Source: Selaginella moellendorffii (Eukaryota > Streptophyta > Lycopodiopsida > Selaginellales > Selaginellaceae). Taken from it: a DNA stretch of 55,513 nucleotides. The position numbers were made by a program, and so were the translations under genes. This document shows, piece after piece, positions 29,116 through 40,554 of this stretch. The stretch is from NCBI RefSeq assembly GCF_000143415.4, contig NW_003314365.1:1-55513 (forward strand), given 5' to 3'. Numbering within the stretch: position 1 is the first letter of the stretch; each line of letters starts with the position of its first letter. Below the pieces are notes generated by a model that did no database searches, was not told the origin of the DNA, and saw nothing but the letters and a program-made list of their open reading frames with translations.

Positions 29116-29607
29116 TCAGGTGAAGCAAGATCTAACGTCCACATCTTGATTGATTTCATTTGCTGTTAAATCCATCCATTTTTTGAATTTTTTTTGTGTG
29201 TGGCTATCCGGCACCAGGAATCGTCTAAAATCCATGGTGAGGCTCTTTGGGTATCGAGGTTTCTTCATTTGAATCCTTGGAATCTTTCGGTTTTCGGTTT
29301 TCGACATCCAAGCCGGCTCCCTTTCGTCCTTGGGCGGCTGGATGCCTTGGATGATCGCCGCATTTTGCCGCGTCTTGGCGTCCGGAAGGGATGTGTCAGG
29401 GAGCGAAGCAATTGCGTCAGAATAGATGCAGCTGAGCTCCTGGACCAGCTCGTCCCAAGTCCGGCACGACAGGCCAGTTGTGTAGTTGAGAGAGAGGGGA
29501 TGGAAAACGTCGCCTTTGTCTGGGTGTAACCGGATGGAGAGCTCCGAGGGATTCAAGCCACCCAAACATCGAGAGATGGCAGCTTTCCGCTGCACAGACA
29601 CCTCCAC
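29116..29607 (-). CDS. Orphan ORF, 163 residues, unknown
   Basis: A complete frame on the minus strand starting MEVSVQRKAAISRCLGGLNP. It is moderately basic in the C-terminal half (PRIQMKKPRYPKSLTMDFRR) with no membrane segment or known motif. It is flanked by AT-rich sequence and the Crinkler-like relic. It may be chance or a relic; nothing in the flanks proves expression. Confidence 0.3.
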   Translation of the reverse strand: MEVSVQRKAAISRCLGGLNPSELSIRLHPDKGDVFHPLSLNYTTGLSCRTWDELVQELSCIYSDAIASLPDTSLPDAKTRQNAAIIQGIQPPKDEREPAWMSKTENRKIPRIQMKKPRYPKSLTMDFRRFLVPDSHTQKKFKKWMDLTANEINQDVDVRSCFT

Positions 29608-29639
29608 TAAAATCTAACGGTTTGGATGGTATATTCTAA

Positions 29640-30299
29640 GATATCCTTTAATCCAACGGCTGTGATGTATCGCTCTTAACCTTTTATTTGTTTGTAGTTA
29701 CCACTAATATAAACTGCGTTTAAAAGTTCATTCTCATTCACTATTTCTAGCTTGTTGTCTAGCGTCTTTCTTGTTCAAATGGTGAGGAAGGCTTGCATAT
29801 GCTGGCAGGGTCATCGAGAATTCAATGGCACAACATTGTGTGTGATTGATAGATTATGCTGAAGTGACAACTGATGAGAATTTGGTATATATGATCGAAT
29901 TGGTAAGCTCAATGGCATGTTTGTGCTGTTTGTGTGCTACTGGAGCAAATCAAATATATATATCTTCCCTTCCACAAAATTTGATTGCATGAGTACAGTG
30001 GAGATGCACCTAAGTTAATACTTTTTAATGATCTGTTTGTTTAAGTCTGTAATAATGGATTCCATTGATTACAAGTTTGGTTTTGCTTCTTTACTATGAT
30101 CTAGTACCAACTTAACAACACAGTTAATCTTAGGTGAGATTTTGAGGAGAGCCACTCTCACTAGTAGATTGTATAGTGTTAAAAAAAAGGAAAATAATAA
30201 AATGGTCCAGAAACTCAACACAGTTAATTTAATAATAAAATAATAAAATAGTGTTCATGTTAGGGGGCGACCCTAACACCGTATTATTCTTAATTGAAA
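29640..30299. other. AT-rich stretch, no gene seen
   Basis: Low-complexity A/T runs (including AATAATAAAATAATAAAAT near 30225) and a perfect short hairpin TGTTAGGG/CCCTAACA at about 30257-30278. No recognisable frame. Confidence 0.6.
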
Positions 30300-30386
30300 G
30301 TCGAGGCGGATGGGAATCGAACCCAGCAACCCTTCACAATAGAACATTACAGCGTGCATGCTATAACCACAAAGCCATGAACACTG
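30300..30386 (-). tRNA. tRNA-Thr(UGU)-like sequence, degenerate (pseudogene or SINE head)
   Basis: The reverse complement has an A box TGGCTTTGTGGTTATAGC, an anticodon region ACGCTGTAATG resembling tRNA-Thr(UGU), and a B box GGGTTCGATTCCC. The acceptor stem does not pair and no CCA is present, so it is not a working tRNA as read. Confidence 0.5.
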
Positions 30387-30599
30387 GGAGATAACAAAAT
30401 ATTATTTCAGCACCTCTTATTTGAAAAACAAGATTTGGAATCCATCTGATTGTCCACGTGGACGACATCCAGGGGCTGCGAGGCCAGAGGATCCACGCGC
30501 GGATCCTGGAGAGCAGCTACTGGCCGAATCAATACCGTCTTCATCCGGCATGAAATCAAAGATTTCTTCCTCTGCTATTCACTGCTGGAAGGGGAACCC

Positions 30600-31025
30600 A
30601 TGGAACGTCCTGTCATTCTGGGCAGTAGATTCGTCCAGGACACGAGATCCTTGGCCGGCGTTTTTGCCCAAGCTCGATTTCGCTGCCACAATTTGCCCCT
30701 GCTGCGCGAGAGCCATTATCATCGAGTTCCATGGCGCTCTGAGACGCAATCAAACATAGACTCACACTCTCGGATGCGGGATGCCGCCACATACGCGGTG
30801 ACCATCGCGTTCCAGGAGACGATAATCGAACAAGATTGACGCCGCATCGATCGAATGCCCTGTTCTTGCTGCTCGCATTTGCCAGCGAAAGGGAATATCG
30901 CGCGATCCAAGAGCCTGAACCCGGCGCGGCGGCGTGGATCATTCGGGGGGATCGGCACGAGAGAAGATTTAGCTCCAGCAACGCTGCCGAGAGCGACTTT
31001 GCGGAGAAGAGAAATCCCTCGTTCA
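30600..31025 (-). pseudogene. PPR-protein fragment (minus strand)
   Basis: The minus strand reads CSIIVSWNAMVTAYVAASRI then RECESMFD, a PPR unit (VSWNAMITAYA type). Further on, in another frame, comes DLVSWTNLL. Frames change every 30-50 codons. A SINE-like copy lies directly upstream on the minus strand. Confidence 0.6.
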
Positions 31026-31026
31026 T

Positions 31027-31165
31027 ACAAAAAATTTTGATTGGGTCTCTGGCTGTGGGTTCGAACCTGTGACCTTGCCAATATATTTTTTTATTCTAGC
31101 CAGATATCCGGCCATCAGGTTCCCGTCCAAAGTGTACACTAATTGCTTCTTAACGTATACCATAA
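31027..31165 (-). repeat. SINE-like repeat, copy 4
   Basis: Reverse orientation and the longest copy; begins near GTTAAGAAGCAATTAGTGTA and ends AATTTTTTG. B box GGTTCGAACCC. Lies immediately next to a PPR-like fragment. Confidence 0.72.
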
Positions 31166-31212
31166 TGTAAACAGCGGCGCAAGAGATTTTCGTTTTGTGG
31201 GCGCATGGCGCG

Positions 31213-31980
31213 CAGCGCGTTGCTGCTGTCAAGCTCAAGAAAGAAACCATTCTCTTCTCGATGGAATGAAACTCTCACTTTCTCCATGCTCTGGCGAGGC
31301 CATGGCAAACAAAACGGGTTGGATGGACTCTGCATCTCAATCTGAGCAAGCAGCTGATGCAGAAGCTATTTTTGAGAAACAAAGTATAAGTATGCTGCAA
31401 CAAGAACCAGCAACATCCGTTTAAGATATTGTTCTGGAAGATGGCTTGTCTGAGCTCGAGTTTGATTTGATCCCGGCACCATGGTCCCGGGAATCTATTC
31501 TTCACTTGGTTGTCCAAGCTGGAGGTCCATAGGTTTGGATCCTTTCAAATCCTCGGGGCGTGAGACTCTGGAGCTCCAAGTTTTGATGCCTTCTCTTGGC
31601 AATAATATAATATATTGCTCTGAAACCGTGAAAGCTTACTCACCCGCAAACAAAACTCCAGGGTTGCACCAGACATCCAATAAACCTGTGAGAGCCTTGA
31701 CCAAGCTCAAACTCAATCAGCTCAGAGCAAGCTTTCTCAAAAGTTTCCAAAGAGCAGATGGCATAACACAAAAAACGTATACCAGGTCACCAACTCATCT
31801 CATCACAAGTTGCGTTGTGGTCACTCCACGCCTTGGATGTTGATGAACTACAGGCCTCCATTTTATCTTGGAAAATGCTCGAGGCCAAAGGGTGGCGAAG
31901 ATGAGGAATGAAGCGATCTGGACTGGACAAGAGTATAAACAAAATGAGCACGAGAAGAACCATACATACCGCGGAAAAGC
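31213..31980 (+). repeat. Duplicated segment, copy 2 (partner of 26476-27320)
   Basis: Colinear with 26476-27320 with scattered substitutions and indels; see that entry. Long minus-strand ORFs here (up to about 225 codons) show no protein features and are probably chance. Confidence 0.8.
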
Positions 31981-32329
31981 AGTGCTTGTGCTTGTGAGCC
32001 TAGTTTGAAGATGTCTGAGACTGAGAAGAAAGACCATGCTGCTCGACTCATAGAGCACGCCCGGAGCAGCACACCGCCCGGGTAAAGAGCCCCCTGGATC
32101 GAAAATGTGCAGCAGTAGCGTATAATGGCAATGGCGGTGGTTTTCCATGGCATCGTTCTTGAGCCTTGATGAGGAGGTGCCATCCAGCGAAGATTTGCAG
32201 GAAGGAGGAGCGATCTCCAGCGGTGGGCGCCTGGGCGAGAATGCGGTGAGCACAGATCTGGGAGGGGGAAGGCGCATCCACGAGGAAAATCGTCTCCAGC
32301 GGCCTCGAGGTTCCTTGCTAATCTGGTCA

Positions 32330-32445
32330 TAGAAAGGTATGGAAAGTGCGGGCGCTGGAAATCTTCCAGAAGATGAAAGATCGAGGTTCTTTCTCGTGGA
32401 AGATTGCGATCGCGGCATTTGCCCTTGTTACTCTTTTTCGAGCAT
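32330..32445 (+). pseudogene. PPR fragment, unit 1 (plus strand)
   Basis: RYGKCGR followed, after a one-base shift, by ALEIFQKMKDRGSFSWKIAI, a PPR unit with its next helix. Duplicated at 42539-42655. Confidence 0.65.
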
Positions 32446-32559
32446 CCAGACAGCAGGGGTATGGCCTCCTCCAAAGGCCGTGGTTGATTTACCCTCCAGC
32501 AGTAGTCTTTCAACCAGGCCTGGAGCGGGCCTTCTGCCAACTTAAGTCGAGGTTCCTGG

Positions 32560-32800
32560 TGTTTCTCACCATGTGTTTCTCACCTGGATCTCCGCCACAT
32601 CGCCATTGATAGCTGCAAGAATTCGATCGACGAGCATTTGCTGGGCAAATGGGTTCCAGAAGAAAACATTTCCATCTTCCATTTTGTGGAGGACACCCAA
32701 GGCATCCGCGGTGCGCCCGCACTTTCCATACATTTCCATGATGAAATTCGCGAGGAATCTATGACGATCAGAGCAGCGTCTCCTCCTCGTCGTCAAGAAC
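32560..32800 (-). pseudogene. PPR fragment, unit 1 (minus strand)
   Basis: The frame reads LANFIMEMYGKCGRTADALG, then VLHKMEDGNVFFWNPF, a PPR unit of the MYGKCG-x-x-x-DA type. Duplicated at 43068-43322. The opposing orientation to 32330-32445 shows rearrangement within the host sequence. Confidence 0.7.
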
Positions 32801-33170
32801 AATGCGATGGAACCATTCGTTAACTACAGGTAAGCTTCGTCAAAATAGCAAATGTCGCAAGGACAGCGATAGCAGAGGTGACGCTGCCACCATTTGGATA
32901 ACGATACGCTGCTCTGCACTTTTGCTCGCATTCCAACAAGGAAGTTCCTCACCCGAGAAGCGCTTGTCTGCTGCGCTTGGCTGGATGATCCGGTCTGGCT
33001 CAAACCAAGACAAGCCTTCAAACAATACCTCGCAAAGCAAGCATCACAAGCATTCTTGTGATTTAAAGCGGTATTTATATACTCTTGTCCAGATTGCTCA
33101 AGAACGCACAAGAGACTGTCTTGAGCTTCATTCCTCACCTTTGCCACCTTTCGATTTTCGTCAAGCGATG

Positions 33171-33417
33171 TGAAGAGGTGTGAAAACTCCTCTTCACTGG
33201 AAATCTGCTCGATCTCCAAGGGCAGAGAAGAAGCACGAGAAAACGAATGCTATGTATTGATAAGAAAAACGATGGAATAGAGATAGGTATCCACAATTCA
33301 GATTCCAGTTCTAATTGCTAGCATATACTATATGCTGTGCATGATTTAATCTATGGCTCCGATGCAGCCCTGGGTTCAAAGTCGGAGTCCCCTGAGCCTG
33401 GGTTTTTAGTTGATACA
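33171..33417 (-). repeat. Gypsy 3' LTR, unit 1
   Basis: Minus strand TGTATCAACT to CCTCTTCA. Preceded by the purine tract AGGGGAGCAGAG (33418-33429), the polypurine tract. It is 247 bp because of internal deletions relative to 22044-22333. Confidence 0.82.
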
Positions 33418-33429
33418 CTCTGCTCCCCT
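33418..33429 (-). other. Polypurine tract, Gypsy unit 1
   Basis: AGGGGAGCAGAG on the minus strand abuts the LTR start TGTATC, the expected place for plus-strand priming. The unit 2 equivalent is at 43958-43969 (AGGGGAGTAGAG). Confidence 0.75.
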
Positions 33430-33639
33430 GACAGAACTAGACACCGTCCTCGGTGCGAACATAGTCAGTTTCCATTGCTTGTTGTTGCTGCTGCTCAAGT
33501 CGATAGAGGCGATGTTTTTGCTGCGGGAGTGTAAGCTCGTGGTTAGGGACACTGTCTGGTGGATCTGTCCCATCTTCCTAGAGGTCGGCTACCTCAGCCA
33601 GCAGGGCGGTATGATTCCTCGAGCTTTCAGTAGCGAGTG

Positions 33640-35345
33640 TTGATCTCTTCGTATTTGAATTTGTAGGTGAATTCATGAGCTGTTGATGGGGTTGATGGCT
33701 GCTTGGAGACGATCTTCCTGATGTCCTAGAGGTCAGTGCAGATCTGCTTCATCTCTTCGAGCTGAGCATCCAACTGGTGGTTTAAAGGCTCATAGAATTC
33801 CTTCTTAATCGCTCCCTGGAGTCTTGCTTGAGAAGATGCTGTGCAATGTCGGCTCGTGTTGGGAAGTAGTTTGCTTGCTCGTGGTGCATGCGTTGATCGA
33901 GGGCTTCAAACAACTTGCGGGTGTAGTAGCTTGGGTCGCGAAGTTTATCTTCATACTCCTTCCTGATCTCGTCATAATCATGGCCTACCTGACTCTGTGG
34001 CTGAGGCATAGCTGCTGCTCCTACTCCTGCTCCGTGATACTGGTATTTCTCGCTGTGTTCTTGGTCCCGGGAGTTGAGTTTGCTTTGTTGGATATGGGTG
34101 ACGTGGTCGGGCCAGATTCTTTGAGGTGGTTGGAGATGAGCTTTTCAGTTTGATGGTGGATGAACGGCCCAGATGTGGCGCTGAAATTAATTTATCCATT
34201 CGGAAATTTTTCGCTTGGAATTTTGTTGAAGGGGCGGAATTTTTGTGAATGCTGGTCGTGGTATTTGCTGGAGGAGGCATGGTTGTGTGTTCTTTAAGTG
34301 ATTGGTGAAGGTAGTCAATGTTTTCTTTTGTGGAACGTGTCGAGGAGGTCGAGGCGTTGAGAATGTTGTTCTCAGCTGGTGGAGAAATTGAGTTCAGGGC
34401 GAGCAGCTGACATTTTCCTTTGGCGATGTTGATGTGTTTGTGAGAAATTGTTGGTTTTGGGGCTGATTCGAGTGGATGCGGGCTCTAGGGTGAGTGTGGA
34501 TGGTGGTGTGAGTTATCTTCATTGTCGCTGATGATGAGGTGCTCTCAGATCAGCGGTGGCGGCGAAGTGGAGTTGAATTGTTGGAGTGTTTGTTGCTAGA
34601 GCTGGTGTTGTTGGAGTGAGTTGAGCCTGATTGTTGAGATGTTGGCTTCGGTTTCTTGCTGGGAGTTGCTCCTTCTGATTCTGACTGGTCTTCGGAGCTG
34701 TCACTTTGTTCTGTGGAGTTCATTTGGGTTGTCCACGGTTATTTGTTGGGAAGAGCTTGGTGTAGAGCAATCAGCAGTGGGAATATTACTGTCCGCATGG
34801 TCTTTTTGTTGAGTGTGGCGAGGATGGTGCGGTCGAGAAGCTTGAGAAGGAGCTCATGGAGATGATGAGCCACGTTCACACGTTTGCCGTCAAGTAGAGC
34901 TCTATAGACTTCTACTCTGCACTTGCCAATGGTGCGATCTATTGGGTGAAGTTCGTAGTAGAGGAGGAGGGCTTTGAGGCGATCCATATGCTGCTCCTCG
35001 ATGTCCTCCCATGTGAGCTCACCGGTAATTTCTCGATTGGCCTTGATGATTTGCTGTGGAACTTCTCCTGAAAATTTGAACAGTCCCTTGTTGGAGATTT
35101 TGAAAACGGAGGCGATTCTTGGTGATTTCGTTGGTGCCGTCGGTTATGGTGCCGTTCTTGGGGTTGAAGGAGGCGGCCAGCTTCCTCGCTAGTTTTTGAT
35201 CAAGGTGTGTTGAAAAGGCCTTGTGGAGGAGCTCGAATCCATGGCCCTTGAGCCAGGTGGTTGTGTCGTTGCTGGGAAGCCTAGGAATATGGTGTATGAC
35301 GTATCTGAGGAGCTGGGGTGGATGAGCTGGCATCTTTCTCTTCAT
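33640..35345 (-). pseudogene. Accessory ORF region downstream of integrase, unit 1 (broken)
   Basis: Corresponds to the two ORFs seen better in unit 2 (47992-48798 and 44169-44564). The first starts KRKMPAHPPQLLRYVIHHIP at 35345 but is frameshifted near 35118 by a deletion of about 13 bp. The second has lost about 20 bp near 33825. Function unknown. Confidence 0.65.
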
Positions 35346-35700
35346 TTTCTATGGTCGAAGTGCTCACTCTGTTAGGGTTCTTGAAACCTGTAACTGTTGG
35401 TTGGCTGATTGTGTGGTGCTTGATTGTTGGTGATGAATGGTAGAGATTTGTTGACGGAATTGATGTGGTTTGATTTGGCTTGATTGCAGATCAATGGTGG
35501 ATATTGCTGATGAAGTTAACTCAAGTTCAACTATTGATATTTGCTCAGGTGGCGTTGATCCAACAGTAGCTTGGGACTTAGAGATTTTTGCTGCTGTTTA
35601 TTGCTGAAGTTGGTGGATGAGTTCGTGTTGAGTTGAGTTGAGTTGAGTTGTGTCGAACTGATTTGAGTTAAAGTTTGTCTGCTGGGGTGAGTGTCGATTG
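35346..35700. other. Gypsy untranslated stretch between integrase tail and accessory ORF, unit 1
   Basis: Noncoding, with GAGTT repeats near 35630 (TTGAGTTGAGTTGAGTTG). Unit 2 has the same at 48799-49140 with one GAGTT fewer. Confidence 0.5.
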
Positions 35701-36490
35701 TTGGTTTTGGGGTGTTTGTCAGTTTGGGTCGGAAATTTGCTGAGGTGCTGATGCTGAATATGTCGACGTGATATGGTCGAAGCTTGTTGAGGTTGACGAT
35801 CTCAATGAAGTCTTCAGCGAGTGTGCTGACTTTGGCGGTGCCGTTGGGGTATAGTTCAATGATTTTGAAAGGTCCTTGCCATTTGGTGTGGAGTTTTCGG
35901 CCAAGTTTGCCGATGGGTCCTCGGTATCAGACAACATGATCGTCGACGTTGTATTTGGGAATGTTATACCGGGATGCTTGTCAGTCATACCGAGGTTTTC
36001 TCTGTTTTTGGATGGCGTGAAGTGTCTAGAGGGCGTTGAGTCAGAGTTCGTCAAGATGTTCGAGTTGCTGAAGCCTTTCTCGAACTGCATGTTGCTGTTG
36101 CTTTTGCTGTGGCATGTCAGAGAGGTATTGCTTCGGCCCACTTGGTAGTGTAATCGGTGGTGATGATGATGTACTGATTTCCTTGACGGGTGCTGACTTG
36201 GGGTCCGACGAAGTCGAGTCCCCATTTCTGAAATGGTGCCATTGGGAATGTTGGGTTGAGTTGTTGAGTCTGAGTTTTTTGGCAGTAATCGGTGTCAATG
36301 ACATGTGTCGCAGAATTTGTAGAATTCTTCAGTGTCATGCCAGAGTGTCGGCCACCAGAGGCCGGCTTGAAGAATCTTCCGAGTTGTGGTGTCAGTGGTG
36401 AAGTGTCCACCGGAAGGTCCATTGTGAGCTTCCTTGATGATTTGAGTTGTGCTTGGCGGCTTGATGCATCGGCGAAGAATGTTGTCAATT
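35700..36490 (-). pseudogene. Gypsy integrase, unit 1, with internal deletion of the catalytic Glu region
   Basis: Zinc domain (GPSGGHFTTDTTTRKILQAG then KFCDTCH) near 36300-36450. Core start MAPFQKWGLDFVGPQVSTRQ and ITTDYTTKWAEAIPL carry both Asp residues. Then a jump at about 36100 to QQQHAVRERLQQLEHLDELR, so the part with the catalytic Glu is gone. The C-terminal domain with FKIIELYPNGTAKV-like strand and DFIEIVNLNKLRPYH lies near 35760-35880. Unit 2 has the same deletion. Confidence 0.82.
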
Positions 36491-37144
36491 CCTAGTTTGT
36501 AGAGCGTGCCTCTGATGACTGAGTATCGTCGGGTTTTAGCAACAAAAGTCTTCTTTTGGTCGGACATAGTGTACTGATCTGGAACTTTTGCTGAGTTCAG
36601 GTAACTGAAGACGTCGTCAAGCCAGGTTGCTGGTATTGAAACTCGGAATAGGTTTGAGTCAGGTAAGTCATCAGTAAGTCTTTCGGGTTTGTCGCTGGTG
36701 GTGATCCAGCTGAGATAATCTGCTTGCTCGTGATTTTTGCTGGGTTTGTGGATGATCTCGAAGTTGTATTCTTGTAGTAAAAGGAACCATCTTAATATTC
36801 GACCAGATAGTATCGGCTTGTTGATGAGGTAAAGGAGTGCCTTGTGGTTGACAAAAAGGACAACTTTGGTTGACAGTATGTAGTGTCGGAACTTTTGAAG
36901 TGAGTAGATCATGCCGAGAGCTTCTTTCTTGGTGGTGGTGTAATTTCGTTCAGCTGGGTTGAGTAGTCAGCTGGCATAGTAGATTGGTTGATCTCGGTTG
37001 TCATGTTGAGTTTGGCTGAGAATTGCACTAGTGACAATGTCAGAAGTGTCGACATGAATGTGGAACTTTTGTGTCCAGTTGGGCTTGGAAAGGATTGATG
37101 CTGTTGTTAGTTTGAGTCAGAAATTGTCGAATGCTTGTTGCTAT
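36491..37144 (-). pseudogene. Gypsy RNase H, unit 1
   Basis: FHIHVDTSDIVTSAILSQT-like first strand near 37030, ERNYTTTKKEALGMIYSLQK, KVVLFVNHKALLYLI and the end IIHKPSKNHEQADYLSWI. An in-frame TGA sits in YYAS-x-LLNPAE near 36970. The 36295-36912 frame is otherwise open for 205 codons into the integrase zinc domain. Confidence 0.82.
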
Positions 37145-38067
37145 TCAAACGTCCATGTCCATTGGGCATCTTGCTTCAGTCCATTGGTGAGTGGTTTGGC
37201 AATGTGAGCGTACTTGTGGATGAATCATCGGTGATATCCGACTTTGCCAAGGAAGCGCTGAAGTTCTTTGTCGGGGTTGAGTGCAATGTCTTTGTTCTCC
37301 TCGCACTTGTTGAGGCATTTCTCCAGGCATTCAAGATGTCGATCTTCCGAGCTGAAAACGCTGAAGTTGTCCATGAAGACTCTCATGAAGTCAGTGAGGT
37401 ATTCTCGGAAAGTGTTGGTGATGAGCCTTTGGAAGGTGAATGGGGCGTTGTAGAGTCCAAAAGGCATTCGTCGGTAAGCATAGGCTCCCCATGGACTGAT
37501 GAATGCTGTCTTGTGCTGATCTTCGGCAATGTAAATTTGGTTGTAGCCAGAGAAACCATCGAGGAAGGAGTACATCTCGTGTCCAATGACTGCGTCAAGA
37601 ACTTCGTTGGTAAATGGTATCGGGAAAACATCTTTTTCAGTGGCGTCGTTGAGCTGTTTATAGTTGACGCAGATTCGAAGTTTGCCATTTTTCTTCGGCA
37701 CAACCACCAATGGTGAAAGCCAAATCGAATTCTGAATCGGGTAGATGTACTCGACTTGGAGAAGCTTGTCGAGTTCTTTCTTTACTTGTTCCATCAGATT
37801 CAGATTCATCCAGTAGGCTGCTTGTCTTCTTGGTTTTGAGTCTGGAAGAAGGGTGATGGTGTGAAGGCTGAGTTTTGGTGAAATTCCCTTAAGGTCTCGA
37901 TAACTCCAAGCGAACAAGTGTTTCTTCTTTCGGAGAAGATTGATGCCTTTGTCTCGAAAACTTGCCGAGATGTCGGTGGCCGAGTACAATGTAGTGTTCG
38001 TTGCCGTCATTGGCAAGGCTGAATTATTCGAGTTTTTGGTCAGCTGGAATTGACGGAATGTAGGCAA
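37145..38067 (-). pseudogene. Gypsy reverse transcriptase, unit 1 (near full length)
   Basis: Open for 280 codons from 38067 to 37225: HLFAWSYRDLKGISPKLSLH, KELDKLLQVEYIYPIQNSIW, LVVVPKKNGKLRICVNYKQL, SFLDGFSGYNQI, RMPFGLYNAPFTFQR. The catalytic box reads VFMDNFSVF: the last Asp of xxDD is Asn (one G-to-A change), which should abolish activity. This copy has no DNA-transposon insertion and so shows the empty target site at 37720. Confidence 0.9.
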
Positions 38068-38136
38068 CTTTGTTGTGGTTGTCGACTGTGAATGCCGGTG
38101 GCGCTTCGAGTTTTGTATCTCGAGTGACTGGATTTT

Positions 38137-39300
38137 TCAGTGCTGATGTAATCGGGGGTCGTTCTCGTTGGAAGTCGGCGACAATTCAGAAGAGGTCGAT
38201 CTCGGCCAAAGGTTCGAGATCGGGGTAGGCTTTGAGAATTTGTTGTTCTTCATAGTCGTTGAGGCCATCTTCGAGATTATATTCTTCCAAGTCAATAGAT
38301 CAATTGTGGCTGGACAGCGATTTGGTTGCTTTTGTCGACACAGTCTTCGGTCCGTCTGGTCCGCGAAGGATAAGATTGTCATTGGGCCAATCTTGATAAA
38401 CTTGGGCAGTTCGGAGCCAAGGTCGACCGAGGAGAATCGAGTATTTATCGGTCTGCTCTGGTAGTTTGAGGACGACATAGTTGACTGGTATTTCGACACC
38501 TTGAATGGTGGTGTTGACTTTTCGGATGATGCCTTTGGGTTGAATAGATTAGTGGTTGGCCATTCAGACATTGAAAGGTGCTAGGTGGACTGGGCTGATG
38601 TTGAGTTGTTGAACAAGACTTTCTTCAATAATATTAACGCTAGAGCCGCCGTCAATTATGGCTCCTCGAACAAGGTGTTTGTCGAGTCGTAGGTCAATTG
38701 TCAGAACATCATTGTCACAATCGCCTGGTTGAATCTCGGTTCGAAATGTGTCAACAGCTGTCTGTGTTGAGTTGAGTGTGGGCGAGTCTGTCAAAGTGTT
38801 GGTTGGTGCAGATGTTAGATCGGTGAGCTGTTTGGTGAGGTAGGGTGCAATCTTCAGCAGTTGGCTGATGGTGATCTGAATATTTTGGTTGAGGATAGTC
38901 TCTGCTACTTCTTGGATTTTGTCGAAGTTTGCCGAATTGTGTTCTGGTGTCAGTGTCGATGTTGGACGATTTGTCTGTCGGTTTTCTGGTACTGAGTCTT
39001 GGCATTGTTGTCGAGCTGGTGATGGTTGAGCTTCATTGTCAGAGTCTAAAATCACTAATTCAGGTGGTTGTAGAGCGAGTTGCCGTTGTATCTTGGCAGC
39101 TAACTTCTGCTTCTTTTCCCATTCCCGGAGTTTTGTTGGGCTCTTAGGGCCTTTCTCTTTACTATCTCCGGAATCTCTATCTGGTTGTTGTTGTTTTTCT
39201 GCTCGAATTTGTGCTCGGGTTTATACTGCCATGACTTGAGGATCTGAGTCATCATTGTCGGCATAAGGTAGTTCGTCGGTCTCGACCATCCTTGTTGTTG
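38137..39300 (-). pseudogene. Gypsy protease and linker, unit 1
   Basis: Protease near 38564-38720 with GAIIDGGSSVNIIEESLVQQ (intact DGGSS). The downstream strand is split by a stop near 38553. The upstream linker has SPARQQCQDSVPENRQTNRP. Frames change near 39228. Confidence 0.82.
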
Positions 39301-40554
39301 GTGGTTGCTGCTGGTTTTGATCTTGTTGTCGAGGAGGCGGTGGACCAAGTCTCGGCGGACCGCCTTGGTTTTGAAGTCGAGGTTGCCATGGTCGGTTGTT
39401 ATAGTTGCCTTGGTAGCCGTGGTCTTGATAACCTTGGCCTTGGTATCTTCGGTTTTGGTATCTTGGGTATTGTTGGTATCCTTGGTTGTAGTTGTCTCGG
39501 TTTGCTGGGTAGTTCCAGTTCAGCGGGTGTTGTTGATCGTTGTAGTTGTTGTTGTAGTTGTTGTTGTAATTGTTGTAGATGTTGTAGTGAGGTTGATCAT
39601 TCCATTGTCAACTCTGGTGTTGGAAGTTGTTTCTCAGCGGTCTCCAGTTTGTCGGAGGTGGTGGATGGTAATTGTCAAAATTTTGATTTAGATATGGTTG
39701 TCGAAATTGCTGTTGGGGATAGTTCGAGACTTGTCAAACTTCTGGAGAATTTCAAAATCTGCAAGTTTTGGCATCATGACCTTCTTTGGTACAGATCTGG
39801 CATTTGGAGATTTGGAGCTTGCAGTCACTTGCCGGATGTCCTTCGTTTTTGCACTTAGTACACCAAATTCCAGATCGAAATTCTTTGATGTCGGCCTTGG
39901 ATTTTCCCTTGAGCTTGTTGATTGTTTTCTTGAGTTTCCGAAGTTTTGACTTGGTGCTCTCTCCAAGTTCATCGTCGGAGTTGTCGTCGGAACAGCTATC
40001 AGAATCTGAGTTATCTGTGTCATCTACTTGTGCTGTCATTTGTCGAGCTTGAACATCTTGAAGGGCTCTTGCGAGTTCGAGATAAGTGGCAATGTTGATG
40101 TGTGTTGCCGCTTCTCGGAGGGATCGTTAGAGTCCTTGCATGTACCATTGGTAAAGCAATGTTTTGGTGGCACTGTTGCCGCATTTGCTAGCATGTCAAG
40201 TGAAGGTTTGAATGTAGTTGTCGATGGATTGACCAGACTTCTACTTGAGTTTTTGGATCTTGTGAAGTCGTTGGCTTTAAGTGAGGGAAGACTTGAATCG
40301 GTCTACGAGCTTGAGTGCGAGGTCGTCAAAACTTGTATTTTGAGGAAGCGTTTGAGCCCATTTGTTGGCTCTCTTTCGAAAGGGTACATCAGAAATAGTA
40401 TGGAAGTTCAGTCGTCTGGCTGCTGATTCGGATTGCTTCTCGGAACTGTTCAACATGTTTCTTGGCATCTTCTGACTTCAGACCATGAAATAGTGGATAG
40501 GAGACGTGTCTTCCAACAGGTATGTTGGCGACGGCGGTAGTGACTGCCATTTGC
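39300..40554 (-). pseudogene. Gypsy gag (capsid and zinc knuckles), unit 1
   Basis: The best zinc knuckles of the window: CTKCKNEGHPASDC and CQICTKEGHDAKTC at 39752-39870, all eight ligands present. Capsid-like block PFRKRANKWAQTLPQNTSFD near 40350 and GRHVSYPLFHGLKSEDAKKH near 40480. Acidic stretch NSDSDSCSDDNSDDELGEST before the knuckles. Confidence 0.82.

Noticed and set aside
31795-32540. Overlapping minus-strand ORFs of 207 and 225 codons
   Set aside because: No recognisable motif; they span a duplicated noncoding segment and PPR debris, and both frames are equally unconvincing.
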